Assembly: GCA_017502265.1 (NCBI GenBank)
Contig: JAFVVI010000014.1
Coordinates: forward strand, 1 to 64,000
Source: Oscillospiraceae bacterium
Lineage (GTDB): Bacteria; Bacillota; Clostridia; Oscillospirales; Oscillospiraceae
Length of the DNA stretch: 64,000 nucleotides
Reading direction: 5' to 3'
Shown: piece by piece, positions 7,643 to 17,012 of the stretch
Layout of the letters: each line of letters starts with the position of its first letter
Numbering within the stretch: the stretch's first letter is position 1
Position numbers and translations under genes: made by a program
Notes under the pieces: generated by a model
Seen by the model: only the letters and a program-made list of their open reading frames with translations
Databases searched by the model: none
What the model was told of the DNA's origin: nothing

Positions 7643-7661
7643 AGGATAGATAATAGGATAG
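7638..7661 (+). repeat. Two perfect 12-bp tandem repeats over the -10 and start site
   Basis: ATAATAGGATAG occurs twice without a gap (7638-7649, 7650-7661). The first copy contains most of the -10 hexamer and the second spans the expected +1 region. It may be an operator, or may generate a second -10 (ATAATA) 12 bases downstream. Confidence 0.75.
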
Positions 7662-7726
7662 TTATGCCATAGTCTCAAAATGGCTTGCTGAAAGTAACGG
7701 AAGAACGCGGAGAAAGAGGGGCATTT

Positions 7727-8608
7727 ATGGAAACTTTAGAATCGATTTGGTTGCAAATCCGAGGTATGCAGTTGTCGGATTATCTGGATATTATTTTGGT
7801 TGCATTCCTGATTTATAAGCTTTTGCCCCTATTCCGTTCCACAGGAACAGTGCGGATTGCCTGGGTGGTGGGCGTCATCATCGTGATGGGCTGGTTGACA
7901 GATGTGCTGAAGCTGCACACGCTGCACTATCTGTTTTCTCAGGTACTTACCATTGGTCTGTTGGCCCTGGTGGTACTGTTCCAGCCGGAGCTTCGCCGTA
8001 TGATCGACCATTTGAGCAATGTGAAGCTCCATCAGTTCCTGGGAACTGCAAAACCCCAGGAGGAAATGATCACTGTGATTGCTCAGACCGTTCGCGCCTG
8101 CGAGGTGATGAGCAAGGAGCGGGTGGGCGCGCTGATCGTCTTTGCCCGGGATAACCGGCTGGATGAATATTTTAAAACCGGCACCATGATCGAAGGTCGT
8201 GTTTCCGAGCAGCTCATCCGCAATATCTTCTTTCCCAAGGCTGCCCTGCACGATGGCGCAATGATCATTCGTGACGGCATGGTGACGGCGGCTGCCTGCG
8301 TGCTGCCCTTGTCGGAAACCAAACGTCTGAGCCTGGATTTGGGTACCCGGCACAGAGCAGCTGTGGGTATGAGTGAAGTGTCCGATGCTGTGGTGGTGGT
8401 AGTATCTGAGGAGACCGGCGCCATTTCCGTAGCGGTAGGCGGTGTGCTGAAACGCCATTTGGAGACGGAAACTTTGGAGCGCCTGCTTCGCAATGAACTG
8501 TGCACAGAAGAAGATACCAAGCAAGAAAACCAGGTATTCAAGACGGCGCAGGCCCTGTTTGAGAAATTGCGCAATAAGGACAAGGGAGGAAACCAAAATG
8601 AAAAATAA
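7727..8608 (+). CDS. cdaA: Diadenylate cyclase CdaA
   Basis: Membrane-bound enzyme making cyclic di-AMP from two ATP, the second messenger for potassium, osmolyte and cell-wall homeostasis. Three N-terminal membrane segments (about residues 15-90) lead into the DAC domain. The two catalytic motifs are intact: DGA (Asp176, in LHDGAMIIRDG) and RHR (Arg208-His209-Arg210, in GTRHRAAVGMSE). ATG 7727 is chosen for the AGAGGGG upstream. The 293-aa length is slightly long because of the C-terminal tail. Its stop overlaps cdaR by 11 bases, the conserved CdaA-YbbR pairing. glmM, the usual third gene, is missing here. Confidence 0.95.
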   Translation: METLESIWLQIRGMQLSDYLDIILVAFLIYKLLPLFRSTGTVRIAWVVGVIIVMGWLTDVLKLHTLHYLFSQVLTIGLLALVVLFQPELRRMIDHLSNVKLHQFLGTAKPQEEMITVIAQTVRACEVMSKERVGALIVFARDNRLDEYFKTGTMIEGRVSEQLIRNIFFPKAALHDGAMIIRDGMVTAAACVLPLSETKRLSLDLGTRHRAAVGMSEVSDAVVVVVSEETGAISVAVGGVLKRHLETETLERLLRNELCTEEDTKQENQVFKTAQALFEKLRNKDKGGNQNEK

Positions 8609-9827
8609 AGTATTGGCGATCCTAATGTCCTTTGCAGTGGCCATGGGCCTGTGGCTGTATGTGATTACTGTGGTCAGCCCGGAATCTGAGAAGGATTATT
8701 ACGACATTCCCGTGGTGATCCAGAATAAAAATATTTTGTCCGAACGGGGACTGATGATCGTCAGCGAAGAACCGAAGGTCACATTATCACTGAAGAGCGA
8801 CCGCACCATTCTGAATGATTTGAATGAGTCCAATATCAATGTCATTACCAATGTGGCCAATATTGAAAAACCCGGCACCTACCATTTGACCTACAATATC
8901 ACCTATCCGGGCAACATTCAGCAAGGCTCTGTCTCTGTCCAAAGCAGTAGTACGGACCTTATCACCGTAGAGGTGGAAAACAAGATCAAAAAGACAGTGC
9001 CGGTAGTTATTGACCGCAACGATACCACTGTGCCGGAAGGCTATATGGCAGACTTGGAAAATGCCAATTTAGACTTTACAAGCATTGAAATTTCCGGCCC
9101 GGAATCCGTTGTGGAGCAGATCGAGCAGGCGATTGTTGATATCGATCTTACCGATAAGACAAAGACACTGGCGGGTGAATACCAGTATTCCCTGTGTGAT
9201 AAGCAGGGCATGCCGGTGAACGCCGAAAAGGTTACAGTCAATGCCGAAAAGGTAAACCTTGTGGTCACGGTCCAGCGGGTGAAGGAGATCGCGCTGAAGC
9301 TGGATGTGATCTACGGCGGTGGCGCAACAGAGGAAAATTGTTCTGTTACGATGGATACCACCCAGATCCAGGTATCCGGAAATGATACTCTGCTGGAAAA
9401 TTTGAATGAGGTGTCCGTTGGCACTCTGAACTTGGCAGAAGTCTTGGAGGATCAGGTGCTGACCTTTAAGCTGGACGATGTGTTGCCTGAGGGCGTAACC
9501 AATCTGACCGGCGTAGAAGAGGTTACTGTGCAGATCAAGTTTACAGGCCTTACCACAAAGACATTCAATGTAACTAAGATATCTGCGGGCAATGTTCCGG
9601 AGGGACTGCACCAGGAGATCATAACCAAGGCCCTGTCCGTTACAGTGCGGGGAACAGAGAAAAGCATCAAAGCCATTAAGAGCGAGGATCTGTCCGTAGA
9701 GGTAGACCTTTCCGAAGCCCAGGTGGGCACCGCCAGTATGACGGCGAAGGTAGTCGTATCCGAAAGCTTCCCGGATGTGGGGGCGGTGGGTACATACCAG
9801 GTATCCGTGAAGCTGCGTGAACAGTAA
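8598..9827 (+). CDS. cdaR: CdaR/YbbR-domain regulator of CdaA
   Basis: Membrane-anchored extracytoplasmic protein thought to modulate CdaA. One N-terminal segment (VLAILMSFAVAMGLWLYVI) is followed by a large extracellular part of repeated YbbR modules, each ~80 residues with the pattern PV-I-N-N, IS-ISGPESVVEQI and VDL-D. At least four such repeats are visible, for example at IPVVIQNK, VPVVIDRND, LKLDVIYGG and FNVTKISAGN. ATG 8598 has AGGGAGGA. Translational coupling with cdaA supports joint function. Confidence 0.93.
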   Translation: MKNKVLAILMSFAVAMGLWLYVITVVSPESEKDYYDIPVVIQNKNILSERGLMIVSEEPKVTLSLKSDRTILNDLNESNINVITNVANIEKPGTYHLTYNITYPGNIQQGSVSVQSSSTDLITVEVENKIKKTVPVVIDRNDTTVPEGYMADLENANLDFTSIEISGPESVVEQIEQAIVDIDLTDKTKTLAGEYQYSLCDKQGMPVNAEKVTVNAEKVNLVVTVQRVKEIALKLDVIYGGGATEENCSVTMDTTQIQVSGNDTLLENLNEVSVGTLNLAEVLEDQVLTFKLDDVLPEGVTNLTGVEEVTVQIKFTGLTTKTFNVTKISAGNVPEGLHQEIITKALSVTVRGTEKSIKAIKSEDLSVEVDLSEAQVGTASMTAKVVVSESFPDVGAVGTYQVSVKLREQ

Positions 9828-9876
9828 GAAAACGATCCGGCGATTACCCGCCGGACGATGAAAAGAGGGAATCGGT

Positions 9877-10755
9877 TTGATTAAAAGTATGACCGGCTAC
9901 GGCCGCGCCGTGGAAACGGTAAACGGCCGGGAATTTACCGTGGAGCTCCGCTCTGTAAACAATCGGTATCTGGATTGCTCCGTACGCCTGCCCAGAATCC
10001 TTACCTTTGGTGAGGAGGCAGTAAAGCAGGCGGTGAAAAACAGCATCTCCCGGGGCAAAGTGGATGTGTTTATCTCCGTCCGCAGCGAGGGTGGCGATGA
10101 GGTACAGGTGACCTTGAACAAGGCCGTCCTGGAGAGTTATCTGACCGCTATGCGGCAGATGGTGACCGAGTATGGCGTTGCCGATGATATCAGCGCAGCC
10201 ACCGTGTCCCGTATGCCGGAGGTGTTCAGTCTGGAAAAGCCCCAGGTTGACGAAGAACAGCTTCTGGCGGATATGATGGCCGTGTTGGCCAAGGCGCTGA
10301 CAGAGTACGATGCCATGCGTACTGCTGAGGGTGAGGCCTTGGATAAGGACCTGCGCAGCAGGGGAGATACGATTCTTTCCCTGGTTACCAAGGTAGAAGC
10401 AGGAAACGCCCAGACGGTGGTGGACTACCGCGCCCGCCTGGAAAACAAGCTCAAAGAGGTGCTGGCGAATACCGCCATTGACGAGAGCCGGATTCTTACA
10501 GAAGCTGCCATCTTTGCGGACAAGGTGGCTGTGGACGAGGAAACTGTTCGTCTGCGCAGCCACCTGCAGCAGATGAACGACATGCTCACCGCCGGCGGCG
10601 CCGTGGGCCGCAAGCTGGACTTCCTTCTGCAGGAGATGAACCGGGAGGCCAATACCATCGGCTCCAAATGTACCGATGTAAACCTGGCCCGTATCGTGGT
10701 GGACATCAAGGCAGAACTGGAGAAGATCCGGGAACAGACACAGAATATCGAGTGA
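9877..10755 (+). CDS. yicC: YicC-family endoribonuclease
   Basis: Conserved protein of the YicC/YloC family, reported to be an RNase. It opens with [10 protein letters not shown] and [15 protein letters not shown], the family hallmark, and ends with the DUF1732 block: [42 protein letters not shown] and [13 protein letters not shown]. The start is TTG at 9877 (family proteins begin MIKSMTG) with AGAGGGA upstream; no ATG lies between. It heads the long housekeeping run in the same order as B. subtilis yloC-remA-gmk-rpoZ. A 7-bp hairpin without a T tract lies in the gap after cdaR (9836-9855). Confidence 0.93.
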   Translation: MIKSMTGYGRAVETVNGREFTVELRSVNNRYLDCSVRLPRILTFGEEAVKQAVKNSISRGKVDVFISVRSEGGDEVQVTLNKAVLESYLTAMRQMVTEYGVADDISAATVSRMPEVFSLEKPQVDEEQLLADMMAVLAKALTEYDAMRTAEGEALDKDLRSRGDTILSLVTKVEAGNAQTVVDYRARLENKLKEVLANTAIDESRILTEAAIFADKVAVDEETVRLRSHLQQMNDMLTAGGAVGRKLDFLLQEMNREANTIGSKCTDVNLARIVVDIKAELEKIREQTQNIE

Positions 10756-10762
10756 GGACGCT

Positions 10763-11020
10763 ATGAAACTGATCGGAATCGGATTTGGCAGTATGGTAGC
10801 TGCCCAGCGGGTCCTTGCGGTGGTGGAGCCGGATTCGGCGCCCATCAAGCGTGTGGTGCAGGAGGCCCGTGACCGGGGAATGCTCATCGATGCATCCTAC
10901 GGCCGAAAAACCAAGTCCGTGCTGCTGATGGACACGGACCATGTGATCCTGTCGGCGTTGACCACAGATGTGTTGGCCGCCCGCTGGGAGGACAAGCAGG
11001 AGGTGCCTGAAAATGGCTGA
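10763..11020 (+). CDS. remA: RemA-like DNA-binding regulator (DUF370)
   Basis: Small protein of the DUF370 family, RemA in B. subtilis, where it forms a ring-shaped DNA-binding oligomer activating matrix and osmoprotection genes. Recognised from [41 protein letters not shown] and [18 protein letters not shown]. At 85 aa it is normal length. It overlaps gmk by 8 bases. What it controls here cannot be inferred. Confidence 0.93.
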   Translation: MKLIGIGFGSMVAAQRVLAVVEPDSAPIKRVVQEARDRGMLIDASYGRKTKSVLLMDTDHVILSALTTDVLAARWEDKQEVPENG

Positions 11021-11570
11021 TGGAAAACTTTTTGTGATCTCCGGCGCGTCCGGCGTGGGTAAGAGTACTGTCCTTGCCCAAGTGATGGCCAAGCGCACTG
11101 ACCTGCGTTTTTCCGTATCGGCAACCACCCGCAGCCCCCGCCCCGGTGAGGTGGACGGAAAGGACTATTACTTTGTCACCAAGGATAAGTTCCAGGCCAT
11201 GATCCAGCAGGGCGAATTTCTGGAATACGATGCCCATATGGATAACTACTATGGCACCCCCAAGGGTCAGCTGGAGGAAAAGCTGCATATCGGCAGCGTG
11301 ATTCTGGACATAGAGCCCAACGGCGCATTCAATGTGCGAAAAGCGCGAGCCGATGCGGTGCTGATCTTCATCGCTCCTCCGACGTTGGAAGAGCTGGAAC
11401 GCCGTCTGCGTGGCCGGGGAGACACCTCGGAGGAGCAGATCCGTGTCCGGCAGGCCAGAGTTGCCTGGGAGATGGAGCAGAGCAAGCAGTACGACTATGT
11501 GGTAATCAACGACCGGGCAGAAGCCTGCGCCGAAGAAATATTACAAATCATCGCCCGTGAGGCGGATTAA
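11013..11570 (+). CDS. gmk: Guanylate kinase
   Basis: Phosphorylates GMP to GDP with ATP. The P-loop is [11 protein letters not shown] near residue 10. The GMP-binding region follows as [22 protein letters not shown], then [40 protein letters not shown] forms the lid region. ATG 11013 has AGGAGG upstream inside the remA end. The 185-aa length is slightly short but complete. Confidence 0.96.
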   Translation: MADGKLFVISGASGVGKSTVLAQVMAKRTDLRFSVSATTRSPRPGEVDGKDYYFVTKDKFQAMIQQGEFLEYDAHMDNYYGTPKGQLEEKLHIGSVILDIEPNGAFNVRKARADAVLIFIAPPTLEELERRLRGRGDTSEEQIRVRQARVAWEMEQSKQYDYVVINDRAEACAEEILQIIAREAD

Positions 11571-11589
11571 TCATTGGAGGAATTTAAGT

Positions 11590-11796
11590 ATGTTGTACCC
11601 CCCTGTAGCAGATTTGCTGAAGAATGTGGAAAGCCGTTACCTGCTGGTAAATGTCGTTGCCCAGCGGGCAAGACAGATCGCCATTGAGGCGGATGAACGG
11701 CAGGAAGAACTGACAGAAAAGCCGGTAACCCTGGCTATCCGCGAGGTGGCTGAGGGCGCGCTGACCGCCACACTGAAGGAAGAGTATATGCACTAA
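11590..11796 (+). CDS. rpoZ: RNA polymerase omega subunit
   Basis: Small RNA polymerase subunit that helps assemble beta'. The conserved MLYPPVADLLKNVESRYLLVNVVAQRARQIA core is followed by a PVTLAIREVAEG helix. ATG 11590 has GGAGG at the right distance. The protein is 68 aa, a normal length for Firmicutes. It lies directly between gmk and priA; coaBC, which often sits between rpoZ and priA in Firmicutes, is absent. Confidence 0.93.
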   Translation: MLYPPVADLLKNVESRYLLVNVVAQRARQIAIEADERQEELTEKPVTLAIREVAEGALTATLKEEYMH

Positions 11797-11826
11797 GCGC
11801 AGAAGATACGGAAAGGAGGGGTTTTA

Positions 11827-14274
11827 GTGATTGCCAAAATTGCCGTTTCTGCGGCGACCTTTGCTATTGATAAGCCCTATTCCTACCGTTTTTCTGAGGA
11901 AATGGCCCTTTCGCCCGGTATGCGGGTGATGATCCCCTTTGGCCGCAGCAACCGCCACACGGAAGGTGTGGTGCTGTCTGTAGAGGCAGGGGCGGAGGAT
12001 GGCTTGAAGCCGGTGAGCCGCTGTCTGGACGATGGACCGGTGCTGTCTGCCACAATGCTGCGTTTGGCGGCATTTATAAGAGAGCGGTACTTCTGTACCT
12101 TCTACGATGCCATCCGCGCCATGCTGCCGGCGGGCCTGTGGTTTCAAAGCAAGGATACCTATGCCCTGACCGATGACCGCAACTGGCAGGATAAAAATCT
12201 CCGGCAGGCTGACGGCAAGGCGATCCTGTCTTATTTGACAGACAATGGCGGCGTGGCTGACGGCGCTGCGCTGCAGCAGCTGATTGCAGATGAAGAGCGG
12301 TTTGAAAAGGCTATCGCCTACCTTCTGGGTAAGAAATGGATCACCGCCCAGCGGGATTTCTCCCGCCGCACCGGCGATAAGCAGCAGCAGATCGCTGCTT
12401 TGGCAGTTTCTGCGGAGGAGGCCCAGGCCTATGCCCAGACCCGCCCCCGTTCAGCGGCCATGCAAAAGAATGTGCTGCAGCTTTTGTGCGGCATCGGCTC
12501 TGCGCCGGTCAAGGAGATCTGTTATTTCACCGGCGCTGCCCCTGCCACCGTCCGACGGCTGGCAGAACTGGGCTATGTGACTCTGACAGAAAAAGAGGTG
12601 CTCCGCTGCCGTGAGATCCGTCCGGTAAAACTGGACGGACCGCTGACCCTGAATGAAGAGCAGCAGACGGCCTTTCATGGCTTGGCTGCCCAAATGGAAT
12701 CGGCAACACCGGGCACAGCGCTGCTGTACGGTGTCACCGGCTCCGGCAAGACCTCGGTGTATATTAAGCTCATTCAGCGGTGTATTGCCCAGGACAAGCA
12801 GGCAATTCTCCTTGTGCCGGAGATCGCCCTGACCCCTCAGCTTTTGGGGTTGATGGCGGCCTATTTCGGCGAAGGTGTGGCGGTGCTGCACAGCAGTCTC
12901 CCGGCAGGCGAGCGGTACGACCAGTGGAAACGGGTCCGTTCCGGTGAAGCCAAGCTGGTGATCGGCACTCGCTCTGCAGTGTTTGCCCCCTGTCCCAGAT
13001 TGGGCCTGGTGATTTTGGACGAGGAGCAGGAGCATTCCTATAAATCCGAAAATACCCCCCGCTACCACGCAAGGGAAGTGGCCCTGTGGCGGGGGATCAA
13101 AGAAAATGCCTTGGTGCTGCTGGGTTCTGCAACCCCCAGTATCGAGAGCATGTATTATGCGAAATCCGGGATCTATCAGCTTTACCGTCTGAAGACCCGT
13201 TTTGGCGGCAGAAAGCTGCCCAAGGTTGAAATCGTGGATATGCGGCAGGAGCTGAAGCTGGGCAATGACCTTTCTTTGAGCTACCCGCTGCAAAATGCCA
13301 TCCGGGATACGGAACAAGCCGGCAAACAGGCAATCCTGTTCTTAAACCGCCGGGGCAACAGCCGCGCGCTGGTGTGTATCGATTGCCGCCAGTCTCCGGA
13401 ATGCCCCCGGTGCAATACAAGGCTTACTTACCACAGCGCCAACGAGCGGCTGATGTGTCACTACTGCGGCCACTCGATACCCGCCCCCACCCGCTGTCCG
13501 GATTGCGGCGGTCCTATGAAACGAATGGGCACCGGCACCCAAAAGGTGCAGCAGGAGCTGCAGGAGCGGTTTTCCGACATCGGGGTTGCCCGTATGGACG
13601 CAGATACCGTTTCCGCATCCAACACCCACGAGATGATCTTAGACCGCTTTCAGCAGGAGAACACCCCGGTCCTTATTGGTACGCAAATGGTAGCCAAGGG
13701 CCTGAATCTGCCCAATGTGACGCTGGTTGGCGTGCTGGACGGCGATCTGGGCTTGTATACCGACAGTTACCGGGCTGCGGAGACCACATTTAATATGCTG
13801 ACCCAGGTGGTTGGCCGGGCAGGCCGGGGCGATACGGCAGGACAGGCCATGATTCAGACCTTTGTGCCGGAACACACAGTTATCACCTTGGCAGCGAAGC
13901 AGGATTACGACAGCTTCTACGGCCTGGAAATCGGCCTGCGCAAGCACCTGTCCAACCCACCCTTTGGTGACATCGCAGTCATCACCGTCACCGGGCAGGA
14001 GGAAGCCCGTGTGCTCCACGGTGCGGCCAAGCTGAAGACCAGCCTGCAAAATCTCATGCAGCAGCCGGACTACCGGTCGGAGCGCTGCACCGTACTGGGT
14101 CCGGCGCCCTGTCCTGTACCCAAGATCAATTACAATTACCGTTATCGGCTGACCCTGCGCTGCACCATGACAAGACCCCTGCGGCTGCTGCTGGCCCATC
14201 TGCTGCGCCAGTTCTCCCAGGACCGGGAGAACCGGGGCGTGTCAGCCTTTATCGATGTCAACGGCTATGAATAG
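11827..14274 (+). CDS. priA: Primosomal replication protein N' (helicase)
   Basis: 3'-5' DNA helicase that reloads the replisome at stalled forks. The start is GTG 11827 with AAAGGAGGGG upstream. The N-terminal DNA-binding domain contains KPYSYRF and the MRVMIPFG loop. Walker A is GVTGSGKTSVY near residues 301-311, and the DEEQEHSYK motif is near 397. The zinc-binding loop is visible with eight cysteines in CIDCRQSPECPRCN and CHYCGHS/CPDCGG, near residues 517-562. The helicase C-terminal part has GTQMVAKGLNLPNVTLVG and QVVGRAGR. The length of 815 aa is full. Confidence 0.96.
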   Translation: MIAKIAVSAATFAIDKPYSYRFSEEMALSPGMRVMIPFGRSNRHTEGVVLSVEAGAEDGLKPVSRCLDDGPVLSATMLRLAAFIRERYFCTFYDAIRAMLPAGLWFQSKDTYALTDDRNWQDKNLRQADGKAILSYLTDNGGVADGAALQQLIADEERFEKAIAYLLGKKWITAQRDFSRRTGDKQQQIAALAVSAEEAQAYAQTRPRSAAMQKNVLQLLCGIGSAPVKEICYFTGAAPATVRRLAELGYVTLTEKEVLRCREIRPVKLDGPLTLNEEQQTAFHGLAAQMESATPGTALLYGVTGSGKTSVYIKLIQRCIAQDKQAILLVPEIALTPQLLGLMAAYFGEGVAVLHSSLPAGERYDQWKRVRSGEAKLVIGTRSAVFAPCPRLGLVILDEEQEHSYKSENTPRYHAREVALWRGIKENALVLLGSATPSIESMYYAKSGIYQLYRLKTRFGGRKLPKVEIVDMRQELKLGNDLSLSYPLQNAIRDTEQAGKQAILFLNRRGNSRALVCIDCRQSPECPRCNTRLTYHSANERLMCHYCGHSIPAPTRCPDCGGPMKRMGTGTQKVQQELQERFSDIGVARMDADTVSASNTHEMILDRFQQENTPVLIGTQMVAKGLNLPNVTLVGVLDGDLGLYTDSYRAAETTFNMLTQVVGRAGRGDTAGQAMIQTFVPEHTVITLAAKQDYDSFYGLEIGLRKHLSNPPFGDIAVITVTGQEEARVLHGAAKLKTSLQNLMQQPDYRSERCTVLGPAPCPVPKINYNYRYRLTLRCTMTRPLRLLLAHLLRQFSQDRENRGVSAFIDVNGYE

Positions 14275-14287
14275 AGAGGAATAATCA

Positions 14288-14764
14288 ATGGCTCTGCGTA
14301 AAATTTTAAGTCACTTAAATCCGGCCCTGCATAAGAAATGCAAACTGGTGGAAAACTTTGACGATAAGCTCCATAAACTGCTGGACGATATGCGCGATAC
14401 CCTCGTTGAGTCCGGCGGTGTGGGCCTTGCCGCACCCCAGGTGGGCATTTTGCGGCGGGTGGTGTTGGTGGACAACGGCGAAGAGATTCTGGAGCTCATC
14501 AACCCCACCATCGTCGCAACTGACGGCGAGCAGGTCGGCCCGGAGGGCTGCCTGAGCGTGGAAGGCAAGTACGGTCTGGTGAAGCGACCCTACTATGCCA
14601 AGGTCCGCGCCCAGGACAGAAACGGCAACTGGTTTGAGGCCGAGGGTGAGGAACTGACAGCCCGTTGCTTCTGCCACGAGCTGGACCATCTGGACGGCAT
14701 TCTCTATACCAAGGTGATGGAGCGCTGGCTTACCGAAGAAGAGTTAATGGCCGACGAGGATTAA
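14288..14764 (+). CDS. def: Peptide deformylase
   Basis: Metalloenzyme that removes the N-formyl group from nascent proteins. All three motifs are present: GVGLAAPQVG (near residue 44), EGCLS with the metal-binding Cys (near 85), and HELDHLDG with both metal His residues (near 130). At 158 aa it is a regular length. It is followed after 17 bases by fmt, giving the usual def-fmt pair. Confidence 0.97.
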   Translation: MALRKILSHLNPALHKKCKLVENFDDKLHKLLDDMRDTLVESGGVGLAAPQVGILRRVVLVDNGEEILELINPTIVATDGEQVGPEGCLSVEGKYGLVKRPYYAKVRAQDRNGNWFEAEGEELTARCFCHELDHLDGILYTKVMERWLTEEELMADED

Positions 14765-14781
14765 CATTTAGGAGGCATCCT

Positions 14782-15696
14782 ATGCGCGTTGTATTTATGG
14801 GTACGCCGGATATTGCGGCGACCTGTCTGAAAAAAATTCTTGCCGACGGCTTTGATGTAGTTGGCGTATATACCCAGCCGGACCGTCCCAAGGGCCGGGG
14901 TATGAAGCTGATGCCCTCTCCTGTTAAGGAGGTTGCGCTGGCGGAGAATATCCCTGTGTTCCAGCCGGAAAATTTCCGGGAGGAGGAAACTGTGGAGCAG
15001 CTGCGCGCTCTGCAGCCGGATGTGGTGGCCGTGGTGGCCTACGGCCGGATCTTGCCCCAAAAGGTGCTGGACATCAAGCCTAACGGCTTTATCAATATCC
15101 ACGCAAGCCTGCTGCCCCAATACCGTGGCTCAGCCCCCTACCAGTGGGCAGTGCTGGACGGCTTGAAAGAGACCGGCGTTTCTGCCCAGTTTATGGTCCG
15201 CCAGATGGATGCCGGCGATGTGGTGGGCGTTTCCAAAACCCCCATCGGTCCTGACGAGACCGCCGGTGAACTGCTGGACAGACTGGCCGTTTTGGGCGCG
15301 GAGCTTCTGTCCGAGACCCTTACAAAATTTGCAAATCATGCATTGGTGCCTGTGAAGCAAGACCCCAATGGGGTATCTATGGCGCCTATGCTGGATAAAT
15401 CTATGTGCCCTATGGATTTTACCAAAACCGCCCGGCAGGTCCACAATCAGGTCCGGGGCTTGAATCCATGGCCGGTGGCCACCACGGAAATTGGCGGAAA
15501 TCGCTTTAAGGTATATGCTACGGCAATGGTGGAAAACCCCACATCTGCCCCTGCCGGCACGATTCTTGGCCTGACCAAGACCGGCCTGCAGATTGCCTGC
15601 GGCGAGGGTGCGATTGAGATTCGCATTCTGCAGGCAGAGGGCGGCAAGCGTATGCAAGCTGTGGACTATTTCCGGGGTCATCCCCTGGAGGTATAA
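14782..15696 (+). CDS. fmt: Methionyl-tRNA formyltransferase
   Basis: Formylates initiator Met-tRNA with 10-formyl-THF. The sequence opens MRVVFMGTPDIAATCL, then YTQPDRPKGRG. The catalytic region is INIHASLLPQYRGSAPYQWA with the essential Asn-His pair, followed by MDAGDVV, and the C-terminal OB-like domain starts near VRGLNPWPVA. ATG 14782 has TAGGAGG. The encoded protein is 304 aa. Two bases separate it from rsmB. Confidence 0.96.
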   Translation: MRVVFMGTPDIAATCLKKILADGFDVVGVYTQPDRPKGRGMKLMPSPVKEVALAENIPVFQPENFREEETVEQLRALQPDVVAVVAYGRILPQKVLDIKPNGFINIHASLLPQYRGSAPYQWAVLDGLKETGVSAQFMVRQMDAGDVVGVSKTPIGPDETAGELLDRLAVLGAELLSETLTKFANHALVPVKQDPNGVSMAPMLDKSMCPMDFTKTARQVHNQVRGLNPWPVATTEIGGNRFKVYATAMVENPTSAPAGTILGLTKTGLQIACGEGAIEIRILQAEGGKRMQAVDYFRGHPLEV

Positions 15697-15698
15697 GG

Positions 15699-17012
15699 AT
15701 GGGCGCCAGAGAAACCGCGCTGAATGTGCTTCTTGCCTGCCGAAAGGAAGGCGGTTGGTCTAACGGTGTGCTGAAAACCTACACCGCCCGTGACCGGCTG
15801 GACAGCAGAGACAGCGCCTTGGCCGCCAGACTGTGCTACGGTGTGATCCAAAATCGGAACTGCCTCGATTTTTACCTGCAGCAGCTGCTGAAGGGAAAAG
15901 TTAAGGACTTGCATCCGGCTATCCGGGATATTCTCCATTTGGGTTTGTACCAGCTTTACTTTATGGATAAGATTCCGGAATCTGCTGCGGTGAATGAATC
16001 GGTAGAGCTTACCAAAAAATACTGCCGCAAGCAGCAAAACGCCCCCGGTTTGGTAAACGGCGTCCTTCGTAATGCCGTCCGCAGCAAGGGTACATTAAAA
16101 GAGCCCACCTCCTGGGAGGATAAATACAGTCACCCCGGAGACTTGATAAACCTGCTGAAATCCTATGTGGGTAAACAGCGGATCGAGCCTATGCTCCGGG
16201 CCAATAATACGGTTGCGCCTATGACGGTGCAAACGAACACCACGAAGATCACCACTGAGGAATTGCAGAAAAAACTGCAATCAGAGGGTGTGTCGGCCGA
16301 GTCTCACCCATGGCTTGCCGATTGCCTGATTCTGTCCGGTACCGGCAATATAGAGCAGCTGACCGGTTTCCGGGACGGAGAGTTCTATGTGCAGGATGCG
16401 GCGGCAAAATTAAGCGTTCTGTGCGCGGAACTGACACCTGGACAGCGGGTTTTGGATTGTTGTTCTGCCCCCGGCGGCAAGAGCTTTGCGGCCATGATCG
16501 CCATGCAGGGGCAGGGAAGTGTGGTATCTTGTGATATTCACCCTCATAAGATCGAACTGATCCAAAAGGGCGCTCAGCGATTGGGTTTTGCGGATATCCG
16601 CGCAAGTGAGCAGGATGCAACGGCCTTTGCCCCCCAGTGGGAGCAGGCCTTTGATACAGTGATCGCCGATGTGCCCTGTTCCGGCTTGGGCATTATCCGC
16701 AAAAAGCCGGATATTCGCTATAAGGACCTGTCAGTGGTGGCGGAATTGCCCCCGCTGCAGAAGAAAATTATCCATAATGCAGCCCGCTATGTAAAACCCG
16801 GCGGCTTGCTGCTATATTCTACCTGTACCTTGGTACAGGCGGAAAATGAGGATGTGGTGGCGGATTTCCTCCATACCCACCCCGACTTTACCACAGAACC
16901 CCTGCCGTTGCCCGCGCCCTTTCCCAAAAATGAAAGCGGTATGCTGGCTCTGGTACCGGGAGAATATGACACAGACGGCTTTTTTATCTGCCGCCTGCGG
17001 AGAAAATTATGA
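15699..17012 (+). CDS. rsmB: 16S rRNA (cytosine(967)-C5)-methyltransferase
   Basis: SAM-dependent methyltransferase of the RsmB/Sun family. An N-terminal NusB-like helical domain (about residues 1-150, with DSALAARLCYGVIQNR and HLGLYQLYF) precedes the Rossmann domain. SAM motif I is LDCCSAPGGKSF, and the catalytic cysteines lie in ADVPCSGLGIIRKKPDIRY and YSTCTL. The length of 437 aa is usual. Its stop overlaps the rlmN start by ATGA. Confidence 0.95.
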   Translation: MGARETALNVLLACRKEGGWSNGVLKTYTARDRLDSRDSALAARLCYGVIQNRNCLDFYLQQLLKGKVKDLHPAIRDILHLGLYQLYFMDKIPESAAVNESVELTKKYCRKQQNAPGLVNGVLRNAVRSKGTLKEPTSWEDKYSHPGDLINLLKSYVGKQRIEPMLRANNTVAPMTVQTNTTKITTEELQKKLQSEGVSAESHPWLADCLILSGTGNIEQLTGFRDGEFYVQDAAAKLSVLCAELTPGQRVLDCCSAPGGKSFAAMIAMQGQGSVVSCDIHPHKIELIQKGAQRLGFADIRASEQDATAFAPQWEQAFDTVIADVPCSGLGIIRKKPDIRYKDLSVVAELPPLQKKIIHNAARYVKPGGLLLYSTCTLVQAENEDVVADFLHTHPDFTTEPLPLPAPFPKNESGMLALVPGEYDTDGFFICRLRRKL

